From: Serpula lacrymans var. lacrymans S7.9
Lineage: Eukaryota; Basidiomycota; Agaricomycetes; Boletales; Serpulaceae
NCBI RefSeq assembly: GCF_000218685.1
Contig: NW_006763305.1
Coordinates: 346,111-410,110, forward strand
Direction of reading: 5' to 3'
DNA: 64,000 bases
In this document: piece after piece, positions 27,365-37,456 of the stretch
Layout: every line of letters begins with the position of its first letter
Numbering within the stretch: position 1 is the stretch's first letter
Translations under genes and position numbers: made by a program
Notes under the pieces: model-generated
Told to the model about the DNA's origin: nothing
Databases searched by the model: none
Seen by the model: the letters and a program-made list of their open reading frames with translations, nothing else

Positions 27365-28975
27365 ATGACCCTCACACCTGAACAGAGAGAAGCAATGGCT
27401 AGATCAGGTCAAGAAAACGTAAAAACATATAGATGGATAAAAAGGAGGATGACTAACAAGGATGACCTAATAAAGAAAGTAAAAGAAAAAATAGAAAAAA
27501 AAGAGGACAGATGGTGGAAGGATCATTAAGGGTTCATATCCTTCAAAGGAAGGATGTATATCCCAAAAGACGCAAAACTCAGAGAGAAAATCATACGTGA
27601 AAATCATGACTCTATCATAGCCAGCCACCCAGGACAATACAAAATGAAAGAACTCATCACACGAGAGTACTGGTGGCCATACATGGACAGAGATATCAGA
27701 AGATACGTTGAAGGATGTGAAACATGTCAAAAAACCAAACCAATTCATCAGAGAAAAGCGGCACCACTCCATCCAAATGAAATCCCTACATGACCTTGGG
27801 AAATCATAACTGTTGACCTTCTAGGACCTCTACCAGAATCACACGGCTACAACATGATTATGATAGTAGTAGACCAATTTTCAAAAATGATTTGAGTAAT
27901 ACCAACGCAAGCAGAATTCACATCAGAAGGAGTAGCGAGATTATTCTGAGATAACGTCTTCAGACACCATGGATTACCCAAGTAATCTCAGATTGTGGAA
28001 CTCAATTTGTCTTGAACTTTATCAAATATCTCTACATCCTTTTAGATATTAAGGGAAACCCATCTACGGCTTATCACCCACAAACAGATGGACAGACCGA
28101 ACGAGTAAACCAAGAGATAGAATAGTATCCCAGGATATTTGTAAACCATAAACAGACAGATTGGGCAAAATGGCTACCACTCGCAGAATTTTCATACAAT
28201 AATAAAGAACACAGTGTGATTGGCTACTCCCCATTCTATCTAAACAATGGTCAACATCCAAAAATGATAACAGACACTAAAAGAGAAGTAAAGAGCAAAA
28301 GATTGGAGGAATCTGTAGAGAGGATGAAGGAGAGCAGAGAGGCGGCAGAAAAATCACTGTATAAAGCAGCAGAAAACATGAAAAAACAATATGACAAAAA
28401 GAAGAGAGATTCAATTGAGTACCAAATTGGAGATAAAGTATATGTAGAAGCCGCTCATATACAAACAGACAGACTGACAAAGAAACTTGATGACAAAAGA
28501 CACAGCCCTTTTGAGATAGAAAAGAAAGTAGGATTAGGAGCTTACAAACTCCGACTTCCCGGAAAGTGGCGAAATGTACATCCAGTATTCAACAAATTGG
28601 TTTTAACCCCATTCTGAAAAGCCGAATTCCCATCACAACAAAAACCAAAACTGCCACCACCGGCGATAGTGGAAGGACAGAAAGAGTACAAGGTGGAAGA
28701 GATACTAGATTCACGAATAAAAAGAACAAATTAGAATACCTAGTACATTGGAAAGGATACCCTAAAGAGGAACGCACATGGGAACCCAAAGGGAACGTAA
28801 AAAAAACTCCCCAAAACTCCTACAACAATTCCACACAAAAAACCCTAGTACACCCTGAAGAATCCGATTTGCATTACACTTCCAAGCATTTGAAAATTCC
28901 ACCGAAACTCCGAAAATCCGACAAAACCTGTTTAATTGGGAAAACGGTAAACTAGAAGCATACTCTCGAGACGAG
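27365..28975 (+). pseudogene. Gypsy integrase with C-terminal chromodomain, broken
   Basis: HHCC finger: ENHDSIIASHPGQYKMKELI then VEGCETCQKTK. Core: first Asp in TVDLLGPLPESHG, second in ISDCGTQFV, Glu in QTERVNQEIE. GPY-like tail: RDSIEYQIGDKVYVEA and LRLPGKWRNVHPVFN. Chromodomain: EILDSRI, then LEYLVHWKGYPKEERTWEP, so it belongs to the chromovirus branch that targets heterochromatin. TGA at 27791, 27893 and 27947 and TAG at 28123 break it. Confidence 0.85.
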
Positions 28976-28994
28976 AGTCCTAAGGAGGGGGTAA

Positions 28995-29690
28995 TGTCAT
29001 GATCCCTTACTTCTGACACTTCAATTTTGACTGATAACGAACCCATCATATCTCTTATCTCTCAAAATCTTATCTAATCATAGTCACATGATCAAACACG
29101 TGACCTATGATGTAGTCACTTACAAAGACAATTACCAAGTGCCTCATGCCTTACGCATGTCGCTCAGTCAGTACCTCATTTATAACACATGTTCTCTAGT
29201 ATATATACAGCTACCTCTTGTACATATCCCCCAGCTGTTGATTACATCTTTATACTGTAACAACCAAGAGTTTGTTACTCTGGCGCACAACTCAGACAAG
29301 CAAGAGAGAAGAGAGAATGAAGGGATCACCCCTTAGGTTTCAACAAATTTGTTGTGCTAGACAACAAGAGGACTCGCTGAGTCCTTCCCCATGTATTGCT
29401 CCTGTATATATACTAAAATACATGAGGTACTGTACAGTTGTAAATAAAGTTTAAAGTCCGATGTTTTAGCATGTGACCCGTCACATGGTGAGCCTAGACA
29501 CTTGGTCAGGTGATGTGTCACATGATTGGTCATGTGACTATGAAAAGTCCGAAAATGTAAAGTAAAGTAAATGGTCACATGACTGGTCATGTGACTTGGA
29601 AAAAGTAAAGTAAAAATACGAAAAGTGAAGTGTAAGTAGGTACTGGTACGTCAATTGTAACATATACATCGTTGTTAGACCCTGCTTGCA
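28995..29690 (+). repeat. Gypsy 3' LTR, split by a solo LTR
   Basis: Begins TGTCATGATCCC right after the purine tract AAGGAGGGGG and GTAA. It runs to 29255, is interrupted by 29256-29662, and resumes at 29668. It contains a TATATATAC-like box near 29200. The right end is not fixed. Confidence 0.65.
29256..29662 (+). mobile_element. Solo LTR, family A, inside the gypsy 3' LTR
   Basis: 407 bp, TGTAACAACC to TTGTAACA, with 5-bp duplication TATAC (29251-29255 and 29663-29667). Confidence 0.92.
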
Positions 29691-30031
29691 ATTCAATTAC
29701 TAGACCTCCGTTAGTTCGGTATAGGGTCTGGTTCTCACAGTGACTTTCTGGATATTTCAGAGACTGTTGGAACTCTGACTGGGCAGGAAACACTGAAAAA
29801 TCTGAATTATTTCCCCTCATTCCAGTCAGTCATTGTACACTATGGTATTGTGTTTTTTTCAGTTTTTTTTTCAGTTTTATAATAGAATGACAATGTGCTA
29901 TCTATATAGAGCTCTCAAGTGTTGTCATCTGTGCAGCATCATACAGTGTATTACTTTGCTGAAGGCTCGTACATATTTCAGGTAAGTTCTGCACTCATTC
30001 ACCTATAATTTGTTTTTATTTCTATATCCAG

Positions 30032-30918
30032 GCTGAGAATACACTATACAAGTTGCATGGAGATATATTGCCAATGGCATCTAGAACTTTCTGAGATATG
30101 TTTGCTGCATCCAAGGATGTGCAGTTAGACACAGTGGATGGTGCAAGTGATGAGCAGCCAATTTTACTTCCAGATGTCTCTGCTACCACCTTTGAGGCCT
30201 TTTTAGCAATTTGCTATGGCAAGTAGGTTTCTTATTTTTCAATATATCTATTTATTCACACCAATGTTTCTTTGATCTTATAGGTGGTCTAACTCAGATG
30301 GCATTTCAGATCGCGAAGTAACAGTGTTATTTTGTCTAACCTCTATGTATATGTGCTTGCACGCATGAACTTACTCCATTCATAGAATTCTTAATTGGCA
30401 CTGGTTGAAACACTCAACCTCCTCAAACTCGCTCTAGAATGTAATGCCAAACAGCATTTCTACCCTGCTTTCCAATGCCTCCTTTTCAACGCCCATCTAA
30501 ATAATGTCCCTGCAGCTGAGATATATAATCACCTTCCACTCACCATTTATGTTGCCTGGGCAACCACCAAAGAAGTACTCAATGAGCACCACCGCACAAT
30601 AGCTTGTGAACCACCTGAAATTGAAGGCCAACATGCAGCCAGTTGCATGGACTGCAAGGGCTGTGAGAAGGATTGGCTGCAAGTGTGGTGGAACGGTATG
30701 GCCATTTTTTGCTGGATACTGGCAACCAGCAACCCTACAATGATGCGGTCAAACACTTTGAAAAACTTTTGTTTGGACGGATGAGTCAAGGTTGTAGAGA
30801 AAACATGCTATGAGTGGTCAAATCAAATGCAGCTTTTAAGCATGTAGACCAGCTTGTACAAAAAGTTTGCAATCATTTGATAGACACTCTAATTACAGAG
30901 CCTTCATCCGATGATTAA
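30032..30918 (+). pseudogene. BTB/POZ-domain gene, decayed
   Basis: Fragments of a basidiomycete BTB protein: AENTLYKLHGDILPMASRTF, then stop, DMFAASKDVQL, DEQPILLPDVSATTFEAFLA, intron, then LLKLALECNAKQHFYPAFQC, a Cys-rich CMDCKGCEKDW and a terminal HVDQLVQKVCNHL before TAA at 30916. In-frame TGA at 30092 (expected CGA in the conserved F-R-D-M-F) and at 30811 break it, with a frame slip near 30730. BTB proteins are usually adaptors or transcription cofactors. Upstream 29691-30031 holds nothing else recognised. Confidence 0.7.
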
Positions 30919-31061
30919 GTTCTTGACTCTTTTTCTTCTTTCTTTTGAACATTATCCTATTGTGGTCCATGCCCTTACAAGCCCTTATAGTAATGTATAT
31001 AGTGTATTGATTAGTTGCATGATACAGGTGGAAGTCTGATATGCGCTCGGATTTGCAATGT

Positions 31062-31185
31062 GTGCACACAGATTTACCATCTGTGTGAGATATATGTGTG
31101 TCGTGCAAGGCTTTGGGGGGCCAGGTTAGCAGGTTAAGGGTAGGCAATCGCATGTGCACTTTTTGTGCAAGTCCAGTGTCATATA
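31062..31185 (-). repeat. Dispersed repeat with hairpin
   Basis: Reverse complement matches about 18762-18868 (GACACTGGA.TTGCACAAAAAGTGCACATGC; then CACACATATATCTCACACAG). The gap between the BTB pseudogene and the MITE (30919-31197) holds nothing else recognised. Confidence 0.65.
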
Positions 31186-31197
31186 AAAAAGTACCAA

Positions 31198-31783
31198 GGG
31201 CCTGTTTGGCAGCCACCATTTCAAAATGTTGCCCACCAAAAAAGTCTTGTTTTATTTTGAAATGGGCCTGTTCCGGAACGAGCTGACGTGTTCAGCAACA
31301 TAGTTCATTTTAAAAAGAGATTGTCACACCACTGAGTACTGATAAGATAAGATAGGCCTTTGATGCCATCATGTGATTATGTGATGAAAAGTGTTACACT
31401 TGGTGACAAACCAGAAAATTGCTATCTCTTCTCGCTTGATATGAATTATTTATGGTTTTTTGTTTGAGTGGAAAGCTAAATTCGGTAAATACAAATATAA
31501 TACTGTAAGAAGAACTAAAAAAAATGGTGCCACGTAAGACGGGATAGATTTTTTGTAGCAAAGATGACAAAAATTCAAGTTGTGATTTGCCTCGCGCCAG
31601 TGGTCACAGGCCAAGTCACATCATGTGATGGCGTCGGTTGTGGATGACGCCTATCTTACTTAATCTACAATCCTGAAATGCGTGTAACATGGTGTGACAT
31701 AGCGTGAGAAATATCGTTTGCGCTGAGAGTCGTTCAAAACGAGCGCGGCTCTCGTTTTGAAACGGAGGCTGCCGAACGGGCCC
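31198..31783 (+). mobile_element. MITE-like element, complete copy
   Basis: 586 bp with imperfect inverted ends of about 29 bp: GGGCCTGTTTGGCAGCCACC at left and the complement of GGGCCCGTTCGGCAGCCTCC at right. No coding capacity. It ends 45 bp before the mL38 start codon. Target duplication not resolved. Confidence 0.7.
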
Positions 31784-31828
31784 TAAGTTAGTAAAAGTCA
31801 TATCTGCTGCACCTGTCAAGTACATTCG

Positions 31829-33303
31829 ATGTTCGCTGTGCGCAGATTCAGACCGAAGTCATCCTCCTTCGCCAGAGGCAATGCCACTCTCCAGCAACCT
31901 CCATCAGAAAAGAAAGTCAAACCTTTAAAGACACGTCGTCCTAAAATTTCGTCGGAGTATCCTCGCACATGGAACAGACCACTCGCGTTCGGGGTGTTGC
32001 CTGCTTTTGACGAAGCCCTCAAAGTCATCAAGGAGGACTCGGTTCTACTGAAGAAAGAGGTGGAGTCGTTGAAAGATGCACTTAAGCAGGTGGAGGAGGC
32101 TCCGGAGAAAGACGAAGATTTGGTGAAGGTTATGAAGGAAAAGTTGAGTATTCTGGACGTTCAAAGCGAGGTTAACTTTCCTGAAGTGAGATGGAAATGC
32201 ACAAATGGCCTAGGTATGTAGAGGCCTTGATTCTTTGTCTTTCGCTCTGGAGTGCTTACATATTGTTACTTAGCTGATATGAGCAAAGCTGTCGACCGGC
32301 ATATTGTAGAGAAGAAATGGAGAAAAGAGGGAACTCTGGATTTACTGGTTTGTTTCTTCACTTCTTGCGGTAGACATGATTTTATAGCTCTTTTACTCGG
32401 TGTAGATGGAACGTATCCATCAAATGAATGTTGTTCCCGATGTTCTTCCTTCCCTACATCCTTCGTTCGATCTCCGTGTCGTCTTTCCAGAAGCGCCGTC
32501 AACAAATACTACGCCTAGTTCCAAGTCTGGCACCAAATATGCTCAAGTTGAGCCAGGCATTTACCTCACTGCGGAGCAGGTTTGTGAAAACTGCAGGCTA
32601 GAAGTCATATCCTAACTTTGTGATTAGACTCTGAGTGCCCCTACGCTGTATGCGACTGTCTTTCATACAGACGAACGGCTTTATACTTTGATGATGGTTG
32701 ACCCAGGTATCGTCTCACTCTACTTCATTGCTTTGTTTATTTGTTTATTTGTTTATTTGGCAATACGTAGACGTACCTGACGTGTCAAACCAGACATACC
32801 AGACATACCTGCACTGGCTTCAGTATGTATATTCAAGGTCTCGTTACTTGTATTGATAACCTGTTGCAGGCCCAACGTCCGCTTGTCCGCCACGACTTCA
32901 TCTTTAGCTAACTTGGACCAGCATACACCCTACGTTTCCCCTCATCCCCAACGCGGTACACCATATCACCGTTATGTTATGCTCCTCCTCCCTCAGTCCT
33001 CAGAAATTTCTGCACCCAAATTGTCGATGGACGAACGTCTCGGATTTTCTGTGAGAGCTTTCATGGATAAGTACGGCTTGGATGGCAGTGTCGGTGGAGG
33101 CGCGCATATGTGGAGAGAAGTATGGAGTGAAGGTGTTTCTTCCGTCTATCAGGGCACCCTGAGTCAGTTTCATAAGCTCTTTTTGCTGTTGTTCGTGTTC
33201 TGACAGTCCTGTGATTTGTGTAGAATGCGAAGAGCCCAGGTTTGGTAGGCCTCCGAAAAGAGACCCGTATGCGGATATCAGGCAGAAGAGACGATATGTG
33301 TAG
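31829..33303 (+). CDS. MRPL35: Mitochondrial large-subunit ribosomal protein mL38 (PEBP fold)
   Basis: Seven exons: 31829-32213, 32274-32347, 32406-32579, 32628-32706, 32771-32822, 32870-33162, 33224-33303; all introns GT-AG and frames continuous. The N-terminus MFAVRRFRPKSSSFARG is a basic amphipathic mitochondrial presequence. The middle is helical (FDEALKVIKEDSVLLKKEVE, EKKWRKEGTLDLLMERIHQM). The C-terminal half is a phosphatidylethanolamine-binding-protein fold with LMMVDPDVPD and PYVSPHPQRGTPYHRYVMLL, as in mL38/Mrpl35. It is intact and GC-richer than its repeat-laden neighbours. Its upstream region is almost entirely MITE. Confidence 0.92.
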
Positions 33304-33460
33304 TGATAATATCTCTGATCTTAATCTGGTTTCAAATAGACCGTCATCCTAAATATCGCATCATTTTTTTCTGAGTTCTAATCTACCTACTTATTGAGTC
33401 CAGCTTTTCTCGCAAAAAAAAACCAAGTAGTTCATATATTGAACAAGAAGGCAGTTTTCT

Positions 33461-33603
33461 GGTTTGTGTAACGCCTTTCATCACATGACCACATAATGAT
33501 CAAAGGCCTATTTCAAAACAAACTGTGTCACCAAACACGTCAGCTTGTTCCAAAACGGACTTTTTTTGGTGGGGTTTTGAAAAGGTGGCTGCCGAACAGG
33601 CCC
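33461..33603 (-). mobile_element. MITE-like element, partial inverted copy
   Basis: Reverse complement matches 31198-31405. It ends GGTGGCTGCCGAACAGGCCC and is followed by the same TAAGTTAGTAA as the right side of the complete copy. The internal part and other end are missing. Confidence 0.65.
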
Positions 33604-34211
33604 TAAGTTAGTAAGCTAGTAAAGCCAGATATTGTTCACAGCCCACTGGAATTAATTCGTATGGTTCAGACAAACCAAATTACTTTAGAGTTATGGAGCT
33701 AGGTTCGTGCCATTTTGAGTGTGACAAGTGTCACACTTAAGATCACATGTTCGGAGGTGCATGAGACTTGTGACGAACATCGGTTTAGGTCTGTTGCCTG
33801 CATGATTTACTTCCTGTGGCCTTTCAGGCCCTTCAGGCTCGGATTCACCTGTAGGTTCAAATGTACTTCCACTGGACACCATTAGATTCTACTGGCATAT
33901 ATAGGACCATATGGTTTGATTTTTGGGCTTTTTAAAAGCGACTGGCTGGGGATAATATCCCTTTTGCATGGTTTAACCCTCCTCAGTGACTTGCCCTAGA
34001 GTCAGAGCATTCTGGAATTGCTTGTACATCATTGGACACAGATTGCTATCATCTATTATGCATTCCACCCTCCATGAATGCACTCATACCCTCCACCTCT
34101 GTCTCAGCAGATGAGCTGCTGAGTTTCAAACCTGCTTCAAGTTGTCCCTATTAAGAACAAAGCTTGAAGGAAGTGTCTAGCCACTTGCTGAGAGCAATCA
34201 GGGACTGGAAC
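33604..34211. other. Gene-poor stretch before the Copia LTR
   Basis: No gene recognised. A 63-codon minus-strand ORF at 33691-33882 has no known features. Confidence 0.5.
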
Positions 34212-34634
34212 TAGAGTCCAATGTGAGTAACTTTATTATTAGAGAGTATGACAGGTATACAGTACCTAGAGTCCAATGTGAGTAACTAGAGAATAGGAAG
34301 CATTGGACTCTGCAGTACTATCCGAAGTTTTGTAAACAAAGGTAAACAAAGCAGCCACAAAGGCGAAATAATAGAGAACACAATCAATAGTGAATGATAA
34401 AAGAATAGATAGAGAAAGGAATGAAAATATATAGGTAGCACAAAGGTGCAGAATCACCAAAACTAACACTCCCCCCTGATGCTGCACCTCCCAAGCATCA
34501 GCTCCCCCCTGATCTAATAAGTCCCATCATCTTCCTGAACACTTCCACTTTAGGCTTGGCAAGAGCTTTGGTCAACAAGTCTGCAGGTATCTCAGCAGTG
34601 GGAACAAAGGTAGGAGCAATCTGCCCAGAGTCAA

Positions 34635-34975
34635 CAATAATAAAACTAAGTGAAACTCAGCCGCTGCCCGAGAGGCTATAGAAACGGCTATATTATTTAC
34701 CTAAGTGAAACTACAATAGATGTTAGTTTAAGGTGATCTCTAATAAATGTAATGTAACATACCTCAGCCACTGCCCGAGAGGCTATAGAAACGACTGAGG
34801 TATTCCTATACTAAACCCCCTACTACTTATAGTCGGAGGTGCTACTCGCTACAGTATAATGACTCCTAGGAGTACAATTGTGCTCCTAGGAGAACAATGG
34901 TTACTCCATGGAGTGGTGGCTATGCTCCATAGAGAACAATGGCTGCTTCGGCAGAGACCGGGTTTATCCGGTTTT
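34635..34975. mobile_element. 341-bp non-autonomous insertion in the Copia RNase H
   Basis: Flanked by a perfect 5-bp duplication GTCAA (34630-34634 and 34976-34980). Removal rejoins the RNase H coding sequence. No terminal inverted repeats seen. It contains two copies of CTGCCCGAGAGGCTATAGAAACG (about 34667 and 34770) within short stems, and a phased palindrome array. Class unknown. Confidence 0.75.
34863..34945. repeat. 21-bp phased array of palindromic decamers
   Basis: CTCCTAGGAG at 34863, CTCCTAGGAG at 34883, CTCCATGGAG at 34904 and CTCCATAGAG at 34925 (spacings 20, 21, 21), each followed by an AACAATGG-like spacer. Three of the four are perfect palindromes. Confidence 0.8.
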
Positions 34976-35640
34976 GTCAAACAACATCTCTCAACCAATG
35001 CCATCGTTAGATCAAGGTGTTTCATCCGACCATGGTGCTCAGGGTTCTTGGATACAGAGATGGCAGATTGGTTGTCAATATGAAGGGTGGAAGAGAGGTG
35101 ATAGGATAGCCCATTTCCTTCAACAAATTTCGCATCCAGCAGATCTCTTTGCCAGCCTCAACAGCAGCAATGTATTCTGCTTCAGTGGTGGACAGAGCAA
35201 CAATGTTCTGAAGCTTGGAGCTCCAGGAGACAGCACCAGATCCCATCTTGACAATATAGGCATCAGTAGAACGACCAGAGTCCTTGTCACCACCATGATC
35301 AGCATCAGAGAAAGTGGTGAAGAGTTCAGTGGAATTGGGATCAGGACCAAGGACAAGGGAATGATCAAGGGTGCCTTGCAAGTAGTGGAACAAGTGCTTG
35401 GCAGCGCTCCAGTGAGTAAGACCAGAATCAGAGTTATATCTGGCAAGGACTCTAATAGTGTAGGCAATGTCAGGACAAGTGGTAGTGACCAGATACATCA
35501 GAGCACCAACAGCAGCAAGGTAGGGAATATCCTTCATCAAAGCAGCATCACTGGATGTTTTGGGAGACATGTCCTTGGTGAGGTGCAAACCAGGATCCAT
35601 GGGAGTGGACACAGGCTTGCAGTCCTTCATGCCAAAGCGC

Positions 35641-37456
35641 TGTCATGCACCAAAGTTGATTGGTAGCATGGACAGGTGTTAATAACAAAGCGAATATTCA
35701 AAAAGACTCGCCTTTGCACCACACAGGCACAGTGCCACGTGGAATAGTAATTAAGATTGCCTGTTTCGAACTTGTGGCTGATCAGCACCACTTCTATTAG
35801 GCAATCCAGTCACGCTCACCTTTGCTTTTCCATTCGGTACTTTCCGCATTTCGGCATTTCGGCAAATTTTCGCGTCGCCCCTGGCTACACATTGCATTGC
35901 GCCCTCGCTTTTGTCGTTTCCCTTACTCCCCTTCCTTTGCCTAGCCCCACCATGGGCCCCTTCCTCTCCTTTTTATTCTCACCTGACAGTTGTTTCTGGA
36001 TCCCCATTCTAATCCACTTTTTTGTCACCTCCACCCTCCTCCTTCTCATCTTATTTGCACCCCCACCATTTCTGATGTCACCACTTCCTATCCGCTTCCG
36101 TTGCCGATCCGTTGACTACCACGTGCCACTGCTGATATCAGCAAAGCCCCGGCGGCCGGTCCAAATAGGGCAACAGGTCCATCTTCATGACGTCAATCTG
36201 CCATCATATACTATCAAAACATCGGTCGCTCGTCTTGCCTGGTTGGAGCGTGGGTGGGTAGTTTTTGAGCTGGAGAAGGCCCATCCCCTTGCGTCGCCCA
36301 TGTTCATCGCTGTCCCATTCACTTGGGTACACTTATCTTTTGTCCATTGTCTTCGCTACAGCTACACCTACCACACGCTGCCTGGGACTCACTTGTTCCA
36401 AATTGGAACTACTCCTCTCCCTCCCTCGTTTGATCAGGTGGTCCAACACAACCAGTCCATTGGTAAGGCCATGGAACTGTCGGATTTGGACTAGGTGGTG
36501 GACCGGTGGCTCCAGTTTCTTTTTCTTCAGCAGAACATTCATTTACAGTGCAATTATTTTTGATTTTTGAATCATTTTTATGGACACATATTTTTTAGAA
36601 TGCCTGACTGACAATAAAGGAACTGTGTTGATACTGATAGTGTTTTGCCTTGCCTTTTTTTTACTGCATCTTCCCATGACATCATGATTTTCCTGCTCTC
36701 TTTTTGCTATTGGACTTTACTTTATGGCTGTACAAACCTGTGACATTACTCACAGCATTTATTGTTCTATCCCTTTCTTTTCCTTTTTTTGACAATCTTA
36801 TCCTGTACTACCTACACAGGATTCGTCAGCGTACATTCCTTCCTTCATATTCTTTCTCATTCTTTTTTCACAGCTATACTGTGCATAGCCTACTTTTCTT
36901 TTACTATATAAACCCCTGTATTTTACCTTGAAAAAAAAAACAAGAACTCCAATCCAGACTTCTTCTCTAATTTCAAGTTCACTACTCTGCTACTTGTGAT
37001 CCAGTGTGGTCACAACACTTCCCACTGCTACCACTGTCAACTGCTGTCATCGTCACTTCCCATTTTTGAAGTCATTGTCATCCCTTTCGATTAGAGTCCT
37101 TCTGAGCACTACAGTTTGTGCGTCAGGAGCCTGTTATCACTGGGAACCTCGTCACCTCGTCATCCTCGTCGTTCTCAAACCTACCTTGTGCTACAATTAG
37201 TAAGGTAGTGCTCATCTATACTCATCACTAAGCACCTATCTTTTATAAATTCAACTATCCCTCCTCCTCAAAACCCACACCCATACATCTCTGGGTTTTA
37301 CTTTGAAGGATCCTTATACATACCACCCCACGAACAACCAGAGCACCCACTGTTCTAGGAGGCAAAGCCCATAAACAAGTTCCGTGGAATCTTGGAGGAT
37401 TGTGTGTTAGTTTGTTTTTGTGTGTGGTTTTCTAACAACAGTTCTCATCATCGACA
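35641..37456 (+). mobile_element. Long LTR-like repeat, family C, copy 2
   Basis: 1816 bp, TGTCATGCACC to CATCATCGACA, inverted relative to 22797-24528. About 55 bp near 35750-35810 are extra. Plus strand: ORF 35952-36494, AATAAA near 36613, TATATAAACC near 36904. The left flank is Copia RNase H and the right flank is an alpha-kinase gene, so flanking sequence has been lost on at least one side. Confidence 0.65.
35952..36494 (+). CDS. Conserved ORF of unknown function in family C repeat, copy 2
   Basis: About 180 aa, same start MGPFLSFLF, same stop after MELSDLD as copy 1. Changes are scattered substitutions (for example RDGRF to PDSCF, PRW to PRR, LVARL to SVARL); no indels or stops. It keeps the hydrophobic N-terminal segment. 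Keeping an open frame in both copies of a repeat suggests recent coding constraint or recent spread. Confidence 0.5.
   Translation: MGPFLSFLFSPDSCFWIPILIHFFVTSTLLLLILFAPPPFLMSPLPIRFRCRSVDYHVPLLISAKPRRPVQIGQQVHLHDVNLPSYTIKTSVARLAWLERGWVVFELEKAHPLASPMFIAVPFTWVHLSFVHCLRYSYTYHTLPGTHLFQIGTTPLPPSFDQVVQHNQSIGKAMELSDLD

Larger units (their letters stand above)
20408..29690 (+). mobile_element. Decayed chromodomain Ty3/gypsy retrotransposon with nested insertions
   Basis: Order on the plus strand: gag, zinc knuckle, protease, RT, RNase H, integrase, chromodomain, polypurine tract (28982-28991), 3' LTR starting TGTCATGATCCC at 28995. Three younger repeats interrupt the body at 21173-21867, 22797-24528 and 25259-25674, and one interrupts the 3' LTR at 29256-29662. 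The 5' LTR was not identified. Many stops are TGA in place of CGA. The right end is approximate. Confidence 0.85.
34212..35640 (-). mobile_element. Truncated Ty1/copia element: RNase H and 3' LTR
   Basis: On the minus strand, from 35640: RFGMKDCKPVSTPMDPGL, AAVGALMYLVTTTCPDIAYT, HLFHYLQGTLDHSLVLGP, FSDADHGGDKDSGRSTDAYI, STTEAEYIAAVEAGKEICWM and, past frameshifts, SAISVSKNPEHHGRMKHLDL, then (beyond a 341-bp insertion) IPADLLTKALAKPKVEVFRK. These are the copia RT-connection and RNase H. Then a G-rich tract and an LTR starting TGTTAGTTTTGG at 34468. The LTR 3' end near 34212 is uncertain; a 19-bp repeat GAGTCCAATGTGAGTAACT occurs at about 34216 and 34268. Gag to RT are absent: the element is cut at 35640 by the family C repeat. 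Confidence 0.8.

Noticed and set aside
34858..34945. Possible CRISPR-like array
   Set aside because: Units are contiguous 21-mers without unique spacers, in a eukaryotic genome inside a small mobile insertion.
22797..37456. Inversion between the two inverted repeat C copies
   Set aside because: Re-pairing the four flanks as an inversion would require gives no matching target duplications, and the gypsy halves on either side of copy 1 are already co-oriented.
35641..37456. Repeat C as the LTR of the adjacent Copia element
   Set aside because: That Copia has its own LTR start (TGTTAGTTTTGG at 34468) after its RNase H, unlike repeat C.
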